Shown: positions 17,128 through 29,479, counted from the first letter of the stretch. The stretch: DNA of 64,000 nt from Streptomyces sp. NBC_01754 (GCF_035918015.1 NZ_CP109132.1:744001-808000), one strand, 5' to 3'. Notes: generated from the sequence alone by a model not told the origin. Numbers and translations are program-made.

Positions 17128-17910
17128 ATGGCTGAGACGGCAACAGACATCGAGACGGGGACCACCGCCCGGGCGGAGCGGCTGCACCGTGGGTACGGGC
17201 GCGGAGGTGCCGCCGTGCGGGCGTTGCGCGGGGTGCCGGTGGCCCTCGCACCCGGGACGTTCACAGCGGTGACGGGGCCGTCGGGTTCCGGCAAGACCAC
17301 CTTGCCGCACTGCCTCGCGGGGATGGACCGGCCCACTCGGGGCTCCGTCTGGTGGGGAGGTACCGAGGTGTCCCGGTAGCCCGAGCGGCGGCTGGCGGAA
17401 CCGCGGCGCAGCAGGGTCGGGTTCGTGTTCCAGGCGTTCGACCTGATGCCGGCGATGACGGTCGCGCAGAACGTCGAGCTTCCCGGCCGGCTGGCCGGGA
17501 AGCGGCCCGAGCGGGGCCGGGTGCTGGTCGCGCTCTTCCTCGCCGTCGCCACCATGACGCTGTTCGGCTCGCTGTTCGCCGCCGACGTCCCCGCGTCCGC
17601 AGCCGCCCGGAAGGCGGTCGAAGGGCCCGGATCGACGGTGATCGCCGGTGCGTTCGGTGAGATCGCCGTACTGATCGCGTTCTTCGTCGTGGTCAACGCG
17701 TTGGGTTTTGCCCTGCGCCGGCAGCATCGCGAGCTGGCCCTGCTGCGCACCGTCGCCCCGACGCCCCGCCAGGCGCGGCGGCTGGTCCGTGGCCAGGTCG
17801 TCGCGGCCACGCCGCTGGTCACGGCGCCGGGCTGGGTCGTCGGGGCGGTGGGGGCCCGTCTCGGGCTGCGTCCGCATGACGGTCGCCGGGGACGGGCGGT
17901 GGCCCCTATT
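17128..17910 (+). pseudogene. Broken ABC transporter (LolD/MacB-type ATPase joined to an FtsX-like permease fragment)
   Basis: From ATG 17128 the frame encodes an ATPase start with a Walker A GPSGSGKTT. It hits an in-frame TAG at 17377-17379, then continues in the same frame with VGFVFQAFDLMP (Q-loop region) and VAQNVELP. After about residue 130 the ATPase stops without signature or Walker B motifs, and a hydrophobic permease-like segment follows directly (VLVALFLAV, then FFVVVNALGFALRR and LALLRTVAPTP). So there is one nonsense codon plus an internal deletion that fused an ATPase head to a permease tail. The remnant fades out near 17900. Confidence 0.75.
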
Positions 17911-18023
17911 CTTGCCGGTGGTGACGACGAGGCGCTTGGCGATGTCGCGCAGACCACGCAGGGAAGACCGGGGAGAAACGTGGGACGCCCAGATCAGCGC
18001 AGGACAGGGATACCGTTGTTTTT

Positions 18024-18037
18024 TCGGTCCGTACCGA
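18024..18037. promoter_or_regulatory. Small inverted repeat upstream of the AraC gene
   Basis: TCGGT and ACCGA separated by 4 nt lie 26 nt before the AraC start, next to a run of six T. It could be an autoregulatory operator. The support is only symmetry and position. Confidence 0.25.
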
Positions 18038-18062
18038 GACGCCGAATGCCCCCGGGGCAGCG

Positions 18063-18860
18063 ATGATCAGGCCTGATGACCCCGACCGGATGACCACGGC
18101 CGGCGGGTGGCATGGCAGAACCCTGCTACACCCCGGTTGGCTGGCATTCACCGGCGCGGCCGGCGCCACCGACTCGCACGCCCATGCCGCCGTGCAGGTC
18201 CTCATGGTCACCCACGGCGTGGTGGAGCTGACCGACCCCCACCAAGTCCGCCGCCCGGTCCAGGCCGCCATCATCCCGACCCGCGTCCGGCACGCCCTGC
18301 ACGCCGCCGCGGGCGCACGAGCCACCATGCTCTACCTCGACCCCGCCGGCAGCGCGGGCCGCCGTCTGACCGCCCACCTGACCGGCCCGCACCACGACCG
18401 CCTCGAGCGATGGACGGCTGCCGCCCGCGCCCTGCTCCCACCCGCCGGCCTCCACGCGGCCGGCCCGACCGGCGATCCGGCGCGAGACCCGGCCACGCTG
18501 GTGCGTGGCTGGAGCACACCCGCCCGCGGTGGGCACCCAGCGCTGCAACACGCCGTGCGGGTGCTGCCACAGTTGCTGCACGGCCCGGTCCGGCTCACCG
18601 GCCTGGCCGGCACCGCCGGGATCTCGGCCAGCCGCCTCGGCCACCTGTTCACCACCGAGCTCGCCTTGCCGTTCCCCGCCTACCTGCGCTGGGCCCGGCT
18701 GCGCCGCGCCATCGAGCTGGCGGCGGACGGTGCCAGCCTCACCCAGGCCGCGCACGGCGCAGGCTTCGCCGACAGCTCCCATCTGACCCGCGTCACCCGG
18801 GAGATGTTCGGCCTGGCCCCTTCACACCTGCTCGCCGCCCTGCCCCGCATCACGCCCTGA
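18063..18860 (+). CDS. AraC-family transcriptional regulator
   Basis: 265 residues: an N-terminal cupin-like sensor (HAHAAVQVLMVTHG, then a conserved PTRVRHAL segment) and a C-terminal double helix-turn-helix in which ASRLGHLF and TQAAHGAGFADSSHLTR mark the two recognition helices. ATG 18063 is used; ATG 18090 is an alternative. It is followed after 80 bp by a co-directional membrane hydroxylase, its most likely target. The effector is unknown. Confidence 0.88.
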   Translation: MIRPDDPDRMTTAGGWHGRTLLHPGWLAFTGAAGATDSHAHAAVQVLMVTHGVVELTDPHQVRRPVQAAIIPTRVRHALHAAAGARATMLYLDPAGSAGRRLTAHLTGPHHDRLERWTAAARALLPPAGLHAAGPTGDPARDPATLVRGWSTPARGGHPALQHAVRVLPQLLHGPVRLTGLAGTAGISASRLGHLFTTELALPFPAYLRWARLRRAIELAADGASLTQAAHGAGFADSSHLTRVTREMFGLAPSHLLAALPRITP

Positions 18861-18940
18861 GCGCGGCCGGGCAGCGCCCCCGGCAAGGTCAGCGGATCCG
18901 TCCAAGTCCGCCGGCCCCCGTCTCCGTCAGCCTGGACGGC

Positions 18941-19822
18941 ATGTATCGCACCGTGATCCGCTACGGCTACGTGCCGTTCATGCTCCTCGGCGTCAACGGC
19001 GCCGGCATCGCCCTGGCCGACACCGGTGCCTCCGAGCTCTGGCTGCTCGGCCTGCTGCTCCTGGCCGTCGGCTGCTCGTTCGCCGCCGAACGCCTGCTGC
19101 CTTATGAGGACGGGTGGAACACCCCCCTGTCCGGGGACGGACGGCGCGACGTCGCGCACGCCTTCGTCAACGAGGGCCTGCTGCTCATCAGCGTGGCAGC
19201 CATCCCGCTGCTGGCCACGCTGGTCACGGTGGCCGACCTGTGGCCCCGATCCTGGCCATTCGCCGTACAGGTGGTGGCCGCCGTACTCATCGCCGATCTG
19301 GGGATCACCCTGGTCCACTTCGCCAGCCACAAGATCGGCGCGCTGTGGCGCTTCCACGCGGTCCACCACTCCGTCAAACGCTTCTACGGCCTCAACGGGC
19401 TGATGAAACACCCCCTGCATCAAACCCTGGAGACGAGTGCCGGGGTCGCCCCACTGCTGTTGATCGGTATGCCCATCGATGTGGCCTCCGCGCTCGCCCT
19501 GGCCGTGGCCGTGCAACTGCTTCTGCAGCACTCCAACGCCGACTACCGCGTCGGGGCGCTCAGGCAGGTCCTGGCCCTGAACGAAGGCCATCGGTTCCAC
19601 CACCTCAAATGGGCCGGCATCGGCGATGTCAACTTCGGCCTGTTCACCCTCGTCTGGGACCACCTCCTCGGCACCTTCTCCTATGACCCCACCCGCCGCT
19701 TTTCCTCCGACCACATCGGCATGGCCGCCAAACCGAACTACCCCACCGCCTACCTGGGTCAGCTGGCCGAACCCTTCCGTCCCTCGGGCGCCTGCACCTC
19801 CGAGCCGTCCCGGCCCGAGTAG
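18941..19822 (+). CDS. Sterol desaturase / fatty acid hydroxylase family membrane enzyme
   Basis: 293 residues from ATG 18941. Several hydrophobic segments are present, and the di-iron histidine motifs appear in order: HFASH (HxxxH), HAVHHS (HxxHH) and HRFHH (HxxHH). These are the signature of the fatty acid hydroxylase superfamily (ERG3/ERG25, CrtZ-like), which uses O2 at a membrane di-iron site. The substrate (lipid, sterol or carotenoid) cannot be told. The upstream AraC gene is 80 bp away on the same strand and probably controls it. Confidence 0.87.
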   Translation: MYRTVIRYGYVPFMLLGVNGAGIALADTGASELWLLGLLLLAVGCSFAAERLLPYEDGWNTPLSGDGRRDVAHAFVNEGLLLISVAAIPLLATLVTVADLWPRSWPFAVQVVAAVLIADLGITLVHFASHKIGALWRFHAVHHSVKRFYGLNGLMKHPLHQTLETSAGVAPLLLIGMPIDVASALALAVAVQLLLQHSNADYRVGALRQVLALNEGHRFHHLKWAGIGDVNFGLFTLVWDHLLGTFSYDPTRRFSSDHIGMAAKPNYPTAYLGQLAEPFRPSGACTSEPSRPE

Positions 19823-20013
19823 GGCAGCGGCGACATCGCGCCGGTCCTGACCGTGAGCGTCCGGCGGCTCAGGTCAGCCGCTCAACGAGTAACTGCGCCA
19901 TGGCGCGAAAGCGATCACCGGATCGTGTGTCCTGTACGGTGTCCGACCTTCCTTCCGGAGAACTCCCCCCAGGCTGGGGACGTCCGACTCAGGATCACGA
20001 AAGGACGTGTCCC

Positions 20014-20789
20014 ATGACCGCGGCCGTGCAGGATGCCACCGCTGAAAGCGGCGCAGCATGCCCTGATTCGCCGCCGAACGGGCCGGCCTGGACGCCGAGA
20101 CGGCGCCCCCGCCACTGCCGGCCCCTGCCTCCGTCGACGGCGGCCCCGGCCCCGGCCCCGACATGAGCTTCGGTGTTGTCGCCGTCGAAGCCGCCACCGA
20201 GCACTGCGGGCGACCGGTCCAACGGGCCCGGAACGCCTCACTCTCCCTCAACTCCCTGGTGTCGGGCGCCTTACTGACGAGCCTGCGCTCCGTGCTTCCC
20301 GTGTCGGACGGTCCGGCGCGGCTGCTGTGCACCACGGCGGTGGACATGCGCCGCAGACTCTCCCCGCCGCCGCCTGCCGAGGTCCTGTAATCCGCGGCGA
20401 CCACCGCCTCCGTCCGACTGGACGTGGACGAGCACGCCCACGCGGTCGAGGTCGGACACGATCTGTCCGCCCGGCTGCGCACCGATCTGGACAGCGGGGC
20501 AGCGGCGCTGGAACTGGCCGCCTTCCCCTACATGCTCGACCACCATCCACCCAGCCTGGTCATCACCAGCGTGGGAGTCATCACCGAACCGGACCTGCCG
20601 GAGAGGCTGAGGATCAAGAACGTGCGCATCGCCCCACTCGGCCACGTGCCGATGCTCTTCGCGGTCGTCGGCCGCTACCAGGGCCGCCTGACAGTCGACC
20701 TGACCTACGGCAGAGCCTGGTACACGGACACCCGGATCCAGACACTCGCCGACCGGGTATCCACCGCGCTGGAAGTCGTGGCCCGATGA
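20014..20789 (+). pseudogene. Decayed PapA5-like condensation-domain acyltransferase
   Basis: ATG 20014 has a good ribosome site (AAAGGACG), but the first frame ends within about 50 codons. A different frame (positions divisible by 3) then encodes a clear PapA/condensation C-terminal part: SLNSLVSGALL, then VDMRRRLSPP, then an in-frame TAA at 20388-20390, then RLRTDLDSGAAALELAAFP and HHPPSLVITSVGV. The N-terminal half with the catalytic HHxxxDG motif is missing. So the gene has an internal deletion that shifts the frame plus a nonsense codon. PapA proteins esterify polyketide-derived alcohols; the gene lies directly upstream of and co-directional with the single-chain PKS, whose product it may once have acylated. 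Confidence 0.72.
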
Positions 20790-20972
20790 CAGGGTCAGAG
20801 CCTGGTACCTCTTCGGCCGGCGGGTCCGGTTCCGTCGATGCCGAGGTGTTCGACCGGTGTGCCCGGACTCCTCGTCCGACGGGGACCGCAGGCGGACCAC
20901 CACCGCTCCCGTGCCCGGTGCGCCTATCGTGACCACCGGCAACTCCCGTATCCAGAGAAAGCGTTCATCCTG

Positions 20973-23900
20973 GTGACAGCGCACGTGACCGCCCTGCGTC
21001 CTCTGCCGGACCTGCTCCGCGAGCATGCCCGGCGCCTCGGTACCAAGACCGCCTTCCAGGACGGCCGTTGCGGTGTGACCTACGGGGAGCTGGAACTGCG
21101 GACCGGCCGGCTCGCGGGGCATCTCGTCGGCCTCGGTCTGCGTCACGGCGCGCGAGTGGCGATCCTTCTGGGCAGCCGGGTGGAGGCCGTCGAGAGCGTG
21201 CTCGCCGTCGTCAGGGCGGGCGCGGTCGGTGTGCCGATGGATCCGCGGAGCACCACCTCCGAGTTGGCGCACCTGCTGGACGACAGCGGAGCCCTGGTCG
21301 TCTTCACCGACCGGTCCTCCCTGGGCCAGTTGCTGCCGTTGCTGCCGGAGCGCCCCCGGCTGAGCGTGGTGCTCGTCCAGGACGCCGCTACGCGAGGCGG
21401 ATCCCCGGCAGCGGGGGCGAGTGGCGGCCCGGCCGACGAAGCAGGCATGTTCCGCTACGAGTCCCTGGCCGCCACCGAGCCGCCCGGGCCGGCTCCGGAC
21501 GACCTCGGGCTCGACGAGGTGGCCTGGCTCCTCTACACCTCCGGGTCGACCGGCCGGCCCAAGGGGGTGCTGTCCACCCAGCGCAACCGGCTGTCTTCGG
21601 TGGCGTCCGGCTTCGTCGCCGTCCTCGGCCTGACGGCTGACGACCGCCTGCTCTGGCCCCTCCCCCTTCACCACGCCCTGGGGCAGCTCCTGTGCGTCCT
21701 CGGGGTGACCGCGACCGGAGCGTCCGCCGTGCTCCTGCCGCGGTTCTCCGTGACGGACGTCCTGGGTGAACTACGACGGACCGACGCCCCGTTCACGCTG
21801 CTGGCCGGTGTCCCGGCGACGTACGCCAAACTCCTCGACGCCGTGGGCGACGGCGGGCTGGGGACGCCGGCGCTGCGTGGCTGCGTCAGCGGGGGCGCGG
21901 CCGCCACTCCCGCTTTCCAGCGGGCGTTCGAGGAAGTCTGCCGGGTTCCGTTCCTCGATCACTACGGAAGCACCGAGGCGGGGCCCGTCACCATGACGGC
22001 GCCGGGTGCCGCCCGGGTGGCCGGCTCCTGCGGCCGTGTGCTGCCGGGCATGCGGGCACGTATCGGCGACGGAGGCGGCGCCGAAGCCACGGGCGAGGGC
22101 GAGTTGTGGGTCTCCGGGCCCGGTGTCATGGCCGGGTACCACCAACGGTCCGACGACACCGCCGAGGTGCTGCGCGACGGGTGGTACCGCACCGGCGACC
22201 TGGCCCGGATCGACGAAGCCGGTGAGATCACCCTCACCGGCCGGGTCAGCGAGCTGATCGTCCGGGCCGGGAAGAACATCCATCCCTCCGAAGTGGAGGC
22301 GGTACTGCTGGCGCTGCCGGGAATCCAGGACGCCGCCGTCACCGGCCTTCCGGACGACGCGGTCGGGGAGATCCCGGCCGCCTATCTGGTCCCGGTGGAC
22401 GACGGAGTCCTGGACAGAGGGAAGATCCTCGCCGCGTGCCGGGAACGCCTCTCACCGTTCAAGGTGCCCGCCGCCCTCTACGAGGTGGACGCGATCCCTC
22501 GTACCGCCTCGGGCAAGATCAGGCGGTACGCGCTCGAAGAACTGTCCGCGCGCCCGCTGCCGTCCGGAGCCCTCACGCCGACTGATGCGGCGACGGTGGA
22601 CCTGACGACTCTGGTGCGGACCGAGGTCGCCGCCGTGCTCGGCTGCGCCGTGGACGAGGTCGAGCAGGGCATCGCGTTCCGGGACCTGGGGCTGGACTCG
22701 TTGACGTCGACGGTGCTGTGCACCCGTCTGTCGGCGGCGACCGGTCTCCCGCTGTCCGAGGCCGCGCCCTTCGACTTCCCCACCACGGCCGAGCTCGCCG
22801 CGCACCTTCGCTCGCGGCTCACCGGCGGGACGGCGACTGCCACGCCCAGCCGTCCGGAAGGGGCGGGCACCGACGAGGACCCCGTGGTCGTCGTCGCCAT
22901 GGCGTGCCGCTTCCCCGGCGGTGTGGAGACCCCCGAGGACCTGTGGCGGCTCGTCGAAGACGGCGTCGACGCCATCACCCCCTTCCCCACCGACCGGGGG
23001 TGGGACGTGGACGGGCTGTACGACCCGGACCCCGGGCGGTCAGGCCGTACCTACGTACGTGAGGGAGGCTTCCTGTCCGGTGTCGACCGCTTCGACCCGG
23101 CCTTCTTCGGGATCTCGCCCCGCGAGGCCCTGGCCATGGATCCGCAGCACCGGTTGCTGCTCGAAGTCGCCTGGGAGGCCTTCGAGCACGCGGGGATCGA
23201 TCCCAGCACGGTGCGTGGCACGCCCACCGGTGTGTACGCCGGACTCATGTACAGCGACTACGCCGACCGTCTCACCCGCACACCGGAACGGGTGGAGGGC
23301 TACCTCGGCATCGGCAACGCGGGCAGCGTCGCCTCCGGCCGTATCGCCTACACGCTGGGCCTGGAGGGGCCGGCGGTCACCGTGGACACGGCGTGCTCCT
23401 CGTCACTGGTGGCCCTGCACCTGGCAGCCCAGGCCCTGCGCAGGGGCGAGTGCTCGCTGGCGCTCGCCGGAGGCGTCACCGTGATGACGGCACCCCGCTC
23501 CTTCGTCGAGTTCAGCAGGCAGCGCGCGCTCGCCGCCGACGGCCGCTGCAAGGCGTTCGGGGCGGGGGCGGACGGCACCGGCTGGGCCGAGGGTGCGGGA
23601 ATGCTGCTGATGACCCGGCTGTCGGAGGCCCGACGGGCCGGCTACCCGGTCCTGGCCGTGGTGCGCGGTTCCGCGGTGAACCAGGACGGTGCGAGCAACG
23701 GCCTGACCGCGCCGCACGGGCCGGCGCAGCAACGGGTGATCCGTCAGGCCCTGGCCGACGCGCGGCTGGCACCCGCCGAGATCGACGCGGTGGAGGCGCA
23801 CGGCACGGGCACCCGGCTCGGTGACGTCATCGAGGCGGAGGCGTTCCTGGAGACCTTCGGACAGGCCGGTTCACGAGAACACCCGCTGTGGCTGGGCTCG

Positions 23901-26900
23901 GTCAAGTCGAACATCGGCCACACGCAGGCGGCGGCGGGTACGGCCGCCATGATGAAGATGATCCAGGCGATGGCACACGGCGTACTGCCGCGTACGCTGC
24001 ACGCCGAGGAGCCGAACCCCGGTGTGGACTGGTCGTCGGGTGACGTGTCGCTGCTCACCCGTCCGGTGCCCTGGCCCCGGACCGGGCGGCCCCGGCGGGC
24101 GGGTGTGTCGTCCTTCGGGATCAGCGGGACCAACGCGCATGTGGTGATCGAGCAGCCGCCCGTGGAGCGGCCTGGTGTCCCGGTCCGCCCGGAGACCGGG
24201 GCCACGGCCGACCGGCCGGCCGTGGCCCCGGTGACGGCCGTGCCCTTCCCGGTATCGGCGAGGAGCGCACCGGCACTGCGGGCGCAGGCTCGACGACTGC
24301 ACGCCCATGTGAGCGAACGCCCCGGTGCTGACCTGCTGGACCTCGGTTTCTCCCTGGCCACGACCCGTGCCCGTTTCGAGCACCGCGCGGTGCTGGTGGC
24401 CGGTGACCGCGCAGAACTGCTCACCTCGCTCGACGCGGTGGCCGAAGGCCGCTACCGGCCAGGCCTGAGCACGAGCGGCCCCCGTCCGGCGGGCCCGGTC
24501 GCCTTCGTGTTCACCGGGCAGGGCAGCCAACGGGCCGGCATGGGCCGGCAACTGTACGAGACCCATCCCGTCTACGCGCGTTCCTTCGACGAGATCTGCG
24601 CGCTGCTGGACCCGCTTCTCCCGAAGCCACTACGGGACGTGGTGTTCGCCGCCGAGACCGCCGGGAGCACCGACGCCGCCGAAGGCGGCGCGGGGAGCGC
24701 CGAGGGGACCGGGGGCTCGCGGACGGACGGGCTCCTGCACACGACGCGCTTCACGCAGCCCGCGCTCTTCGCTCTGGAGGTCTCCCTGTTCCGGCTGCTG
24801 GAGTCCTGGGGCGTACGCCCGGACATGGTGGCAGGGCACTCGGTCGGTGAACTGGCGGCGGCGCACGTCGCGGGGGTGCTGTCCCTCGCGGACGCCTGCA
24901 CCTTGGTGGCGGCACGTGGCCGTCTCATGGACAGGCTGCCCACCGGTGGGGCGATGGCCTCCGTACAGGCTGACGAAAGCGAGATGACCGCGTACCTCGC
25001 AGGCGGAGCGGACGGGGAGCGGGGCGTTGACATCGCAGCCGTGAACGGGCGATCCGTGGTGGTCTCCGGGGACGGACCCGCGGTGCTGGAGGCCGTCGCG
25101 CACTGGCGCGGACAGGGGCGCGAGACCACCCGTCTGCGGGTGAGCCACGCCTTCCACTCGGCGCACATGGAACCCGTACTCGAAGCCTTCGGCCCGGTCG
25201 CGCGGGGAATCAGCTACTCCGCTCCAAGGATTCCCCTGGTCAGCGCGGTGGCGGGCCGGCCCGCGACCACCGAGGAGATCTGCTCGCCCCGGTACTGGAC
25301 CGACCACGTACGCCGACCGGTCCGATTCGCCGACTCGGTGCGATACCTGCGGGAGCAAGGGGCCACGCACTTCGTGGAACTCGGCCCGGACAGTGTGCTC
25401 GCGGGCCTGACACGCGACTGCCTCTCCGGCCACCGCCCGGCCGAGGCGGACACGGCGACGGCCACGTCCGACGACGGCCGAGACGGTCCCGCGCCTCTGG
25501 TCGTCCCGACGCTGCGCGGCCCACGGCCGGAGGCCGACGCGCTGCTCAGCACCGTGGCCGCCCTCCACGCCCACGGGGTGGACGTGGACTGGCACGCGGT
25601 CTTCGCCGGGCGCGGCGCACGGCGCACGGCGCTGCCCACCTACGCGTTCCAGCGTGAGCGGTACTGGCTGGAGGCCGACCCGTCGGATTCCGCGGCGGAG
25701 CCCGACGCCGCGTCCCACCCGTTCCTGCGAGCGGTGACGACGACGGCTGACGACGACGGTCTGCTGCTGAGCGGCCGGCTGTCCCTGCGTGACCAGCCCT
25801 GGCTCGCCGACCACACGGTGCTGGACACGGTGCTTCTGCCGGCGACGGCCTTCGTCGACATGGCGATCCACGCCGGGGACCGGGCGGGAGCCTCCCTGCT
25901 GGAGGAACTGACGCTGACGGCACCGCTCGTGCTGACCCTCGACGAGACGGTCGAGCTCCAGGTGAAGGTGGCGCGAGCGGACACGGACGGGCGCCGCGCC
26001 GTGGTGTTCCACGCGCGGCCGCACGCTGCCGGACACGACGAGGGTCCTTGGACCCGCCACGCCTCCGGCGTCCTGAGCCCAGCGGACCTCGACCCTTCGC
26101 AGCCACGGACTTCCGCGGACGCACCGTCCCCGTGGCCTCCGGCGGGCGCCGTACCGCTGCCGCTCGGCACCGAGGCAGGCAGCGGTCTCTACGAGGAACT
26201 CGCGCACGGCGGGCTCCGTTACGGAGCGGCCTTCCAGGGCCTGCGGGCAGCCTGGCGCCTGGGCGACGACCTCCTCGCCGAGGTCGAACTCCCGGAGGAG
26301 GAACACACGAACGCCGCCCTGTTCACCCTGCATCCAGCTCTGCTGGACGCGGCTCTGCACGCCCTGACGCTGGGTCACCGACGCCCGGACGGCGACGCCG
26401 AAGCCGGCGCCGGCGGAACCGGGGCGGTGATGTCGCTCCCGTTCGCCTGGAGCGGTGTGCGGCTGTACGCGTCCGGCGCCCGCACGCTGCGCGTGCGGGT
26501 GTCCCGGGCAGAGGGGAACAGAGCCGGGCTGGAGCTGACCGACGAGGCCGGGGCCTCCGTGGCCACGGTGCGCTCGCTCGCCCTGCGGCCGCTGACCCGC
26601 GAGCAGTTGAGCGGCGTACGCGCACCGCGTGACGGTCTGTTCCGCCTGGACTGGACACGTCTGCCGGATCCCACCGCCCTGACGCCGGCGGAGCCGCCTC
26701 GGTGCGGGCTCCTGGGCGAGCCCGGTCCGCAACTGGGCGACGTGCTCCGGCAGTCGGGCCTCCGGACGGCGGTCTACGCGGATCCGGCCTCGGCGGCAGC
26801 CGACGCACCGGCCGTCGTGGTCGCCTGCCTTCCGCTCACCGGAGTGGACGGAGGGGACCGCGCGTCGGCCGCACACCGTTCGACCGGCTGGGCGCTGAGG

Positions 26901-29399
26901 CTCGTCCAGGGCTGGCTCGCCGAGGAACGGCTCGCCAACTCCCGTCTCGTCATCCTCACTTCAGGAGCAGTCACCACTGGAGCGGAGCCGGACGGAAGCA
27001 TTCTCGACAACGACGCCGCTCTCGTCCACGCGCCCGTCTGGGGGCTGCTCCGCTCGGCGCAGACGGAGAACCCGGGCCGCTTCTCGTTGATCGACGTCGA
27101 CGACCATCCCGGGTCCGCGGTCGCCCTGGTCCGAGCCCTGGCACGCTCCGAGCCGCAGACGGCCGTACGCCACGGTGTCGCGTACGTACCAAGACTGGTC
27201 CGCGCACCCCACGCGGCAACGGCAACGGCCGAGGGTGCGCCCCGTCGGCTGGACCCGGACGGCACCGTCCTGGTGACCGGGGGCTCCGGCTCCTTGGGCA
27301 TGGCATTCGCCCGTCATCTCGTGGTCGCGCACGGGGTGCGTCACCTGCTGCTCGTGGGGCGGCGGGGAGCCGATGCGCCCGGAGCCGCCGAACTGCGCGC
27401 GGAACTCACCGAGCGAGGCGCGGAGGTGACGGTGGCGGCCTGCGACGTCGCCGACCGGACCGCGCTCGCCGCGTTGCTCGCGAGCGTGCCGGAGGCACAC
27501 CCGTTGACCGGCGTGGTGCACACCGCCGGGGTGCTGGACGACGGCGTCGTCCCGGCACTCACCCAGGAACGGCTGGACCGCGTCCTGCGACCGAAGGTGG
27601 ACGCGGGCCTCGCCCTGCACGAGTTGACCCGGGGCAGCGACCTGGCGGTGTTCGCCCTGTTCTCGTCGGTGGCCGGGGTGTTCGGCTCCGGCGGCCAGGG
27701 CAACTACGCGGCGGCGAACGCGTTCCTGGACGCACTGGCACAGCACCGCAGGGCGCTCGGGCTGCCCGGCACCTCACTCGCCTGGGGGCCGTGGCAGCAG
27801 AGCGGTGGGATGACGGCCGGGCTCCGGGGCGCGGACCTGCGCCGGATGGCCCGTTCCGGTTTCGTCCCGCTGCGGACCGAGGAGGGCCTTTCGCTCTTCG
27901 ACACCGCGGTCGAAGGACAGGACGCCGCTCTCGTGGCCGCCCGTCTCGACCAGTCGGCGGCCGGGGCCTCCGGAGAACGTACGGCGCCGCTCTCCCGTGT
28001 ACCGGGCCGGGAGCCCGTACGGAGGCCCTCCGCATCGCTCACGGGTCCCGGCACCGAAGGCGAGGACTCCCTGCGCCGACGGCTGGCCGCCGTGCCCGCG
28101 GGCGAACGCGGTGCTCTGCTCCTCTCGCGGGTCCGCGCGGAAGCCGCCCTGGTGCTCGGCCACGGGGGTGGCGATTGCGCGGTCGAGGCGGACCGCGCGC
28201 TGGCGGAGTTGGGCCTCGACTCACTGGCCGCGGTCGAATTGCGCAACCGGCTCGCCTCGCTGACGGGGCTCGCCTTGCCGGCCACACTCCTGTTCGACTA
28301 CCCGACGTCACGTGGGGTCGCCGACCACCTGGAGGAACGCTGGTCCCAGGAGACCCCCGAAGCACCCAGCCCCTCGGCCGCTCCCGGCACCGCCGGTCCG
28401 GCGGCGGCCGGCGGGGCCCTGGACGGTGTCTCGCCCCGGTGGCAAGGTGGTGCGGCGGGAAGGGCTTCAGCTCCGGAGAGCACGGACGCCGACTCCTTGT
28501 CCGCGCTCTTCCGTACGGCGTGCGCCCGTGGCAAGGCGTGGGACGGGATGGCTCTCCTGACGATCGCAGCACGTTTCCGTGAGGTGTTCGACGCGACCGA
28601 GGCCCTCGGCTCAGCGCCCTCGGCCGTCGCCCTCGCGACAGGGGGCTCCGGGCCACGCCTGATCTGTTTCCCCGCCCTCAGCACGCTGTCAGGGCCGCAC
28701 GAGTACGCCCGCTTCGGGCCGGGCCTCCAGGGCAAGCGTCCGGTTTCGGTACTGCCGAACCCGGGGTTCCTGCCTCAGGAGCGACTGCCCGCCACACTGG
28801 CCACCTTCGTGGCGGCACAGGCCGCTGCCGTGCGCGCGTGCGCAGGCGACGAGCCGTTCGTCCTGCTGGGGCGCTCCGCCGGCGGATGGGTGGCGCACTC
28901 GGTCGCCGAGGAGCTCGAGAGCACGGGCATGATTCCGTCCGCCGTCGTCCTGATCGACACCTACCCCGGCGAGGAGGGCGGCCTCGGCGGCGACAGCGGC
29001 GACAGCCCCGCACTCTCGGCGATGACCGCCGGCATGCTGGACAACGCCGCGCGGTTCGCCTCAGCCGAGACCGACCGGCTCACCGCGATGGCCCGCTACC
29101 TGGAGCTCTACGCCGGCTGGAAGCCGACGGCCGTGGCGGCCCCCACTCTTTTCGTCCGGGCCGGAGACCGCCTGCCCGGCATCGAGGCGGCCGAGCCGTG
29201 GAGCCTGCCGCACTCCGAGATCACCGTGCCCGGTGACCACTTCACCGTTCTGGAGGATCATTCCCGCACGACCGCCCTCGCCGTCCACACCTGGCTCTCC
29301 GAGCACCGATCGGTGGCCACGTCCGGGCAGGCGCCGCACGGTGAACGGCTCCGCCCGTCACCGTGTACTTCATTGCTGGAGACGGCAGTTGACGACTGA
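20973..29399 (+). CDS. Single-chain type I PKS: CoA ligase-ACP-KS-AT-DH-KR-ACP-TE
   Basis: 2808 residues from GTG 20973 (GTG 20985 is possible; the frame is open further upstream without domain content). Domains: adenylating ligase with [10 protein letters not shown] near 188; ACP with Ser576 (GLDSLT); KS with Cys808 in DTACSSS; AT with Ser1290 in GHSVGE and HAFH, the malonyl-type motif; DH with His1614; KR with TGGSGSLG and Tyr2245, and an LDD motif (B-type); ACP with Ser2417; thioesterase with Ser2635 in GRSAGG and His2756 in GDHFTV. I infer that a free carboxylic acid is activated, extended once with malonyl-CoA, reduced to a beta-hydroxy or alpha,beta-unsaturated acyl, and released by the TE. 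The DH motif reads [10 protein letters not shown] (Asp for Gly), so dehydration is uncertain. No ER is present. Starter acid unknown. Confidence 0.95.
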   Translation: MTAHVTALRPLPDLLREHARRLGTKTAFQDGRCGVTYGELELRTGRLAGHLVGLGLRHGARVAILLGSRVEAVESVLAVVRAGAVGVPMDPRSTTSELAHLLDDSGALVVFTDRSSLGQLLPLLPERPRLSVVLVQDAATRGGSPAAGASGGPADEAGMFRYESLAATEPPGPAPDDLGLDEVAWLLYTSGSTGRPKGVLSTQRNRLSSVASGFVAVLGLTADDRLLWPLPLHHALGQLLCVLGVTATGASAVLLPRFSVTDVLGELRRTDAPFTLLAGVPATYAKLLDAVGDGGLGTPALRGCVSGGAAATPAFQRAFEEVCRVPFLDHYGSTEAGPVTMTAPGAARVAGSCGRVLPGMRARIGDGGGAEATGEGELWVSGPGVMAGYHQRSDDTAEVLRDGWYRTGDLARIDEAGEITLTGRVSELIVRAGKNIHPSEVEAVLLALPGIQDAAVTGLPDDAVGEIPAAYLVPVDDGVLDRGKILAACRERLSPFKVPAALYEVDAIPRTASGKIRRYALEELSARPLPSGALTPTDAATVDLTTLVRTEVAAVLGCAVDEVEQGIAFRDLGLDSLTSTVLCTRLSAATGLPLSEAAPFDFPTTAELAAHLRSRLTGGTATATPSRPEGAGTDEDPVVVVAMACRFPGGVETPEDLWRLVEDGVDAITPFPTDRGWDVDGLYDPDPGRSGRTYVREGGFLSGVDRFDPAFFGISPREALAMDPQHRLLLEVAWEAFEHAGIDPSTVRGTPTGVYAGLMYSDYADRLTRTPERVEGYLGIGNAGSVASGRIAYTLGLEGPAVTVDTACSSSLVALHLAAQALRRGECSLALAGGVTVMTAPRSFVEFSRQRALAADGRCKAFGAGADGTGWAEGAGMLLMTRLSEARRAGYPVLAVVRGSAVNQDGASNGLTAPHGPAQQRVIRQALADARLAPAEIDAVEAHGTGTRLGDVIEAEAFLETFGQAGSREHPLWLGSVKSNIGHTQAAAGTAAMMKMIQAMAHGVLPRTLHAEEPNPGVDWSSGDVSLLTRPVPWPRTGRPRRAGVSSFGISGTNAHVVIEQPPVERPGVPVRPETGATADRPAVAPVTAVPFPVSARSAPALRAQARRLHAHVSERPGADLLDLGFSLATTRARFEHRAVLVAGDRAELLTSLDAVAEGRYRPGLSTSGPRPAGPVAFVFTGQGSQRAGMGRQLYETHPVYARSFDEICALLDPLLPKPLRDVVFAAETAGSTDAAEGGAGSAEGTGGSRTDGLLHTTRFTQPALFALEVSLFRLLESWGVRPDMVAGHSVGELAAAHVAGVLSLADACTLVAARGRLMDRLPTGGAMASVQADESEMTAYLAGGADGERGVDIAAVNGRSVVVSGDGPAVLEAVAHWRGQGRETTRLRVSHAFHSAHMEPVLEAFGPVARGISYSAPRIPLVSAVAGRPATTEEICSPRYWTDHVRRPVRFADSVRYLREQGATHFVELGPDSVLAGLTRDCLSGHRPAEADTATATSDDGRDGPAPLVVPTLRGPRPEADALLSTVAALHAHGVDVDWHAVFAGRGARRTALPTYAFQRERYWLEADPSDSAAEPDAASHPFLRAVTTTADDDGLLLSGRLSLRDQPWLADHTVLDTVLLPATAFVDMAIHAGDRAGASLLEELTLTAPLVLTLDETVELQVKVARADTDGRRAVVFHARPHAAGHDEGPWTRHASGVLSPADLDPSQPRTSADAPSPWPPAGAVPLPLGTEAGSGLYEELAHGGLRYGAAFQGLRAAWRLGDDLLAEVELPEEEHTNAALFTLHPALLDAALHALTLGHRRPDGDAEAGAGGTGAVMSLPFAWSGVRLYASGARTLRVRVSRAEGNRAGLELTDEAGASVATVRSLALRPLTREQLSGVRAPRDGLFRLDWTRLPDPTALTPAEPPRCGLLGEPGPQLGDVLRQSGLRTAVYADPASAAADAPAVVVACLPLTGVDGGDRASAAHRSTGWALRLVQGWLAEERLANSRLVILTSGAVTTGAEPDGSILDNDAALVHAPVWGLLRSAQTENPGRFSLIDVDDHPGSAVALVRALARSEPQTAVRHGVAYVPRLVRAPHAATATAEGAPRRLDPDGTVLVTGGSGSLGMAFARHLVVAHGVRHLLLVGRRGADAPGAAELRAELTERGAEVTVAACDVADRTALAALLASVPEAHPLTGVVHTAGVLDDGVVPALTQERLDRVLRPKVDAGLALHELTRGSDLAVFALFSSVAGVFGSGGQGNYAAANAFLDALAQHRRALGLPGTSLAWGPWQQSGGMTAGLRGADLRRMARSGFVPLRTEEGLSLFDTAVEGQDAALVAARLDQSAAGASGERTAPLSRVPGREPVRRPSASLTGPGTEGEDSLRRRLAAVPAGERGALLLSRVRAEAALVLGHGGGDCAVEADRALAELGLDSLAAVELRNRLASLTGLALPATLLFDYPTSRGVADHLEERWSQETPEAPSPSAAPGTAGPAAAGGALDGVSPRWQGGAAGRASAPESTDADSLSALFRTACARGKAWDGMALLTIAARFREVFDATEALGSAPSAVALATGGSGPRLICFPALSTLSGPHEYARFGPGLQGKRPVSVLPNPGFLPQERLPATLATFVAAQAAAVRACAGDEPFVLLGRSAGGWVAHSVAEELESTGMIPSAVVLIDTYPGEEGGLGGDSGDSPALSAMTAGMLDNAARFASAETDRLTAMARYLELYAGWKPTAVAAPTLFVRAGDRLPGIEAAEPWSLPHSEITVPGDHFTVLEDHSRTTALAVHTWLSEHRSVATSGQAPHGERLRPSPCTSLLETAVDD

Positions 29400-29479
29400 C
29401 GTGACGAGTGACGTCGAGGACGGCGGAGAGGCCGAGCGGTGAGGGCGGTCTCCTGGCGGGATTCACGCGCGGAGTTCCG

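Noticed and set aside
24630..26876. Long minus-strand frame inside the second PKS
   Set aside because: Antisense to AT, DH and linker domains that are plainly readable on the plus strand.
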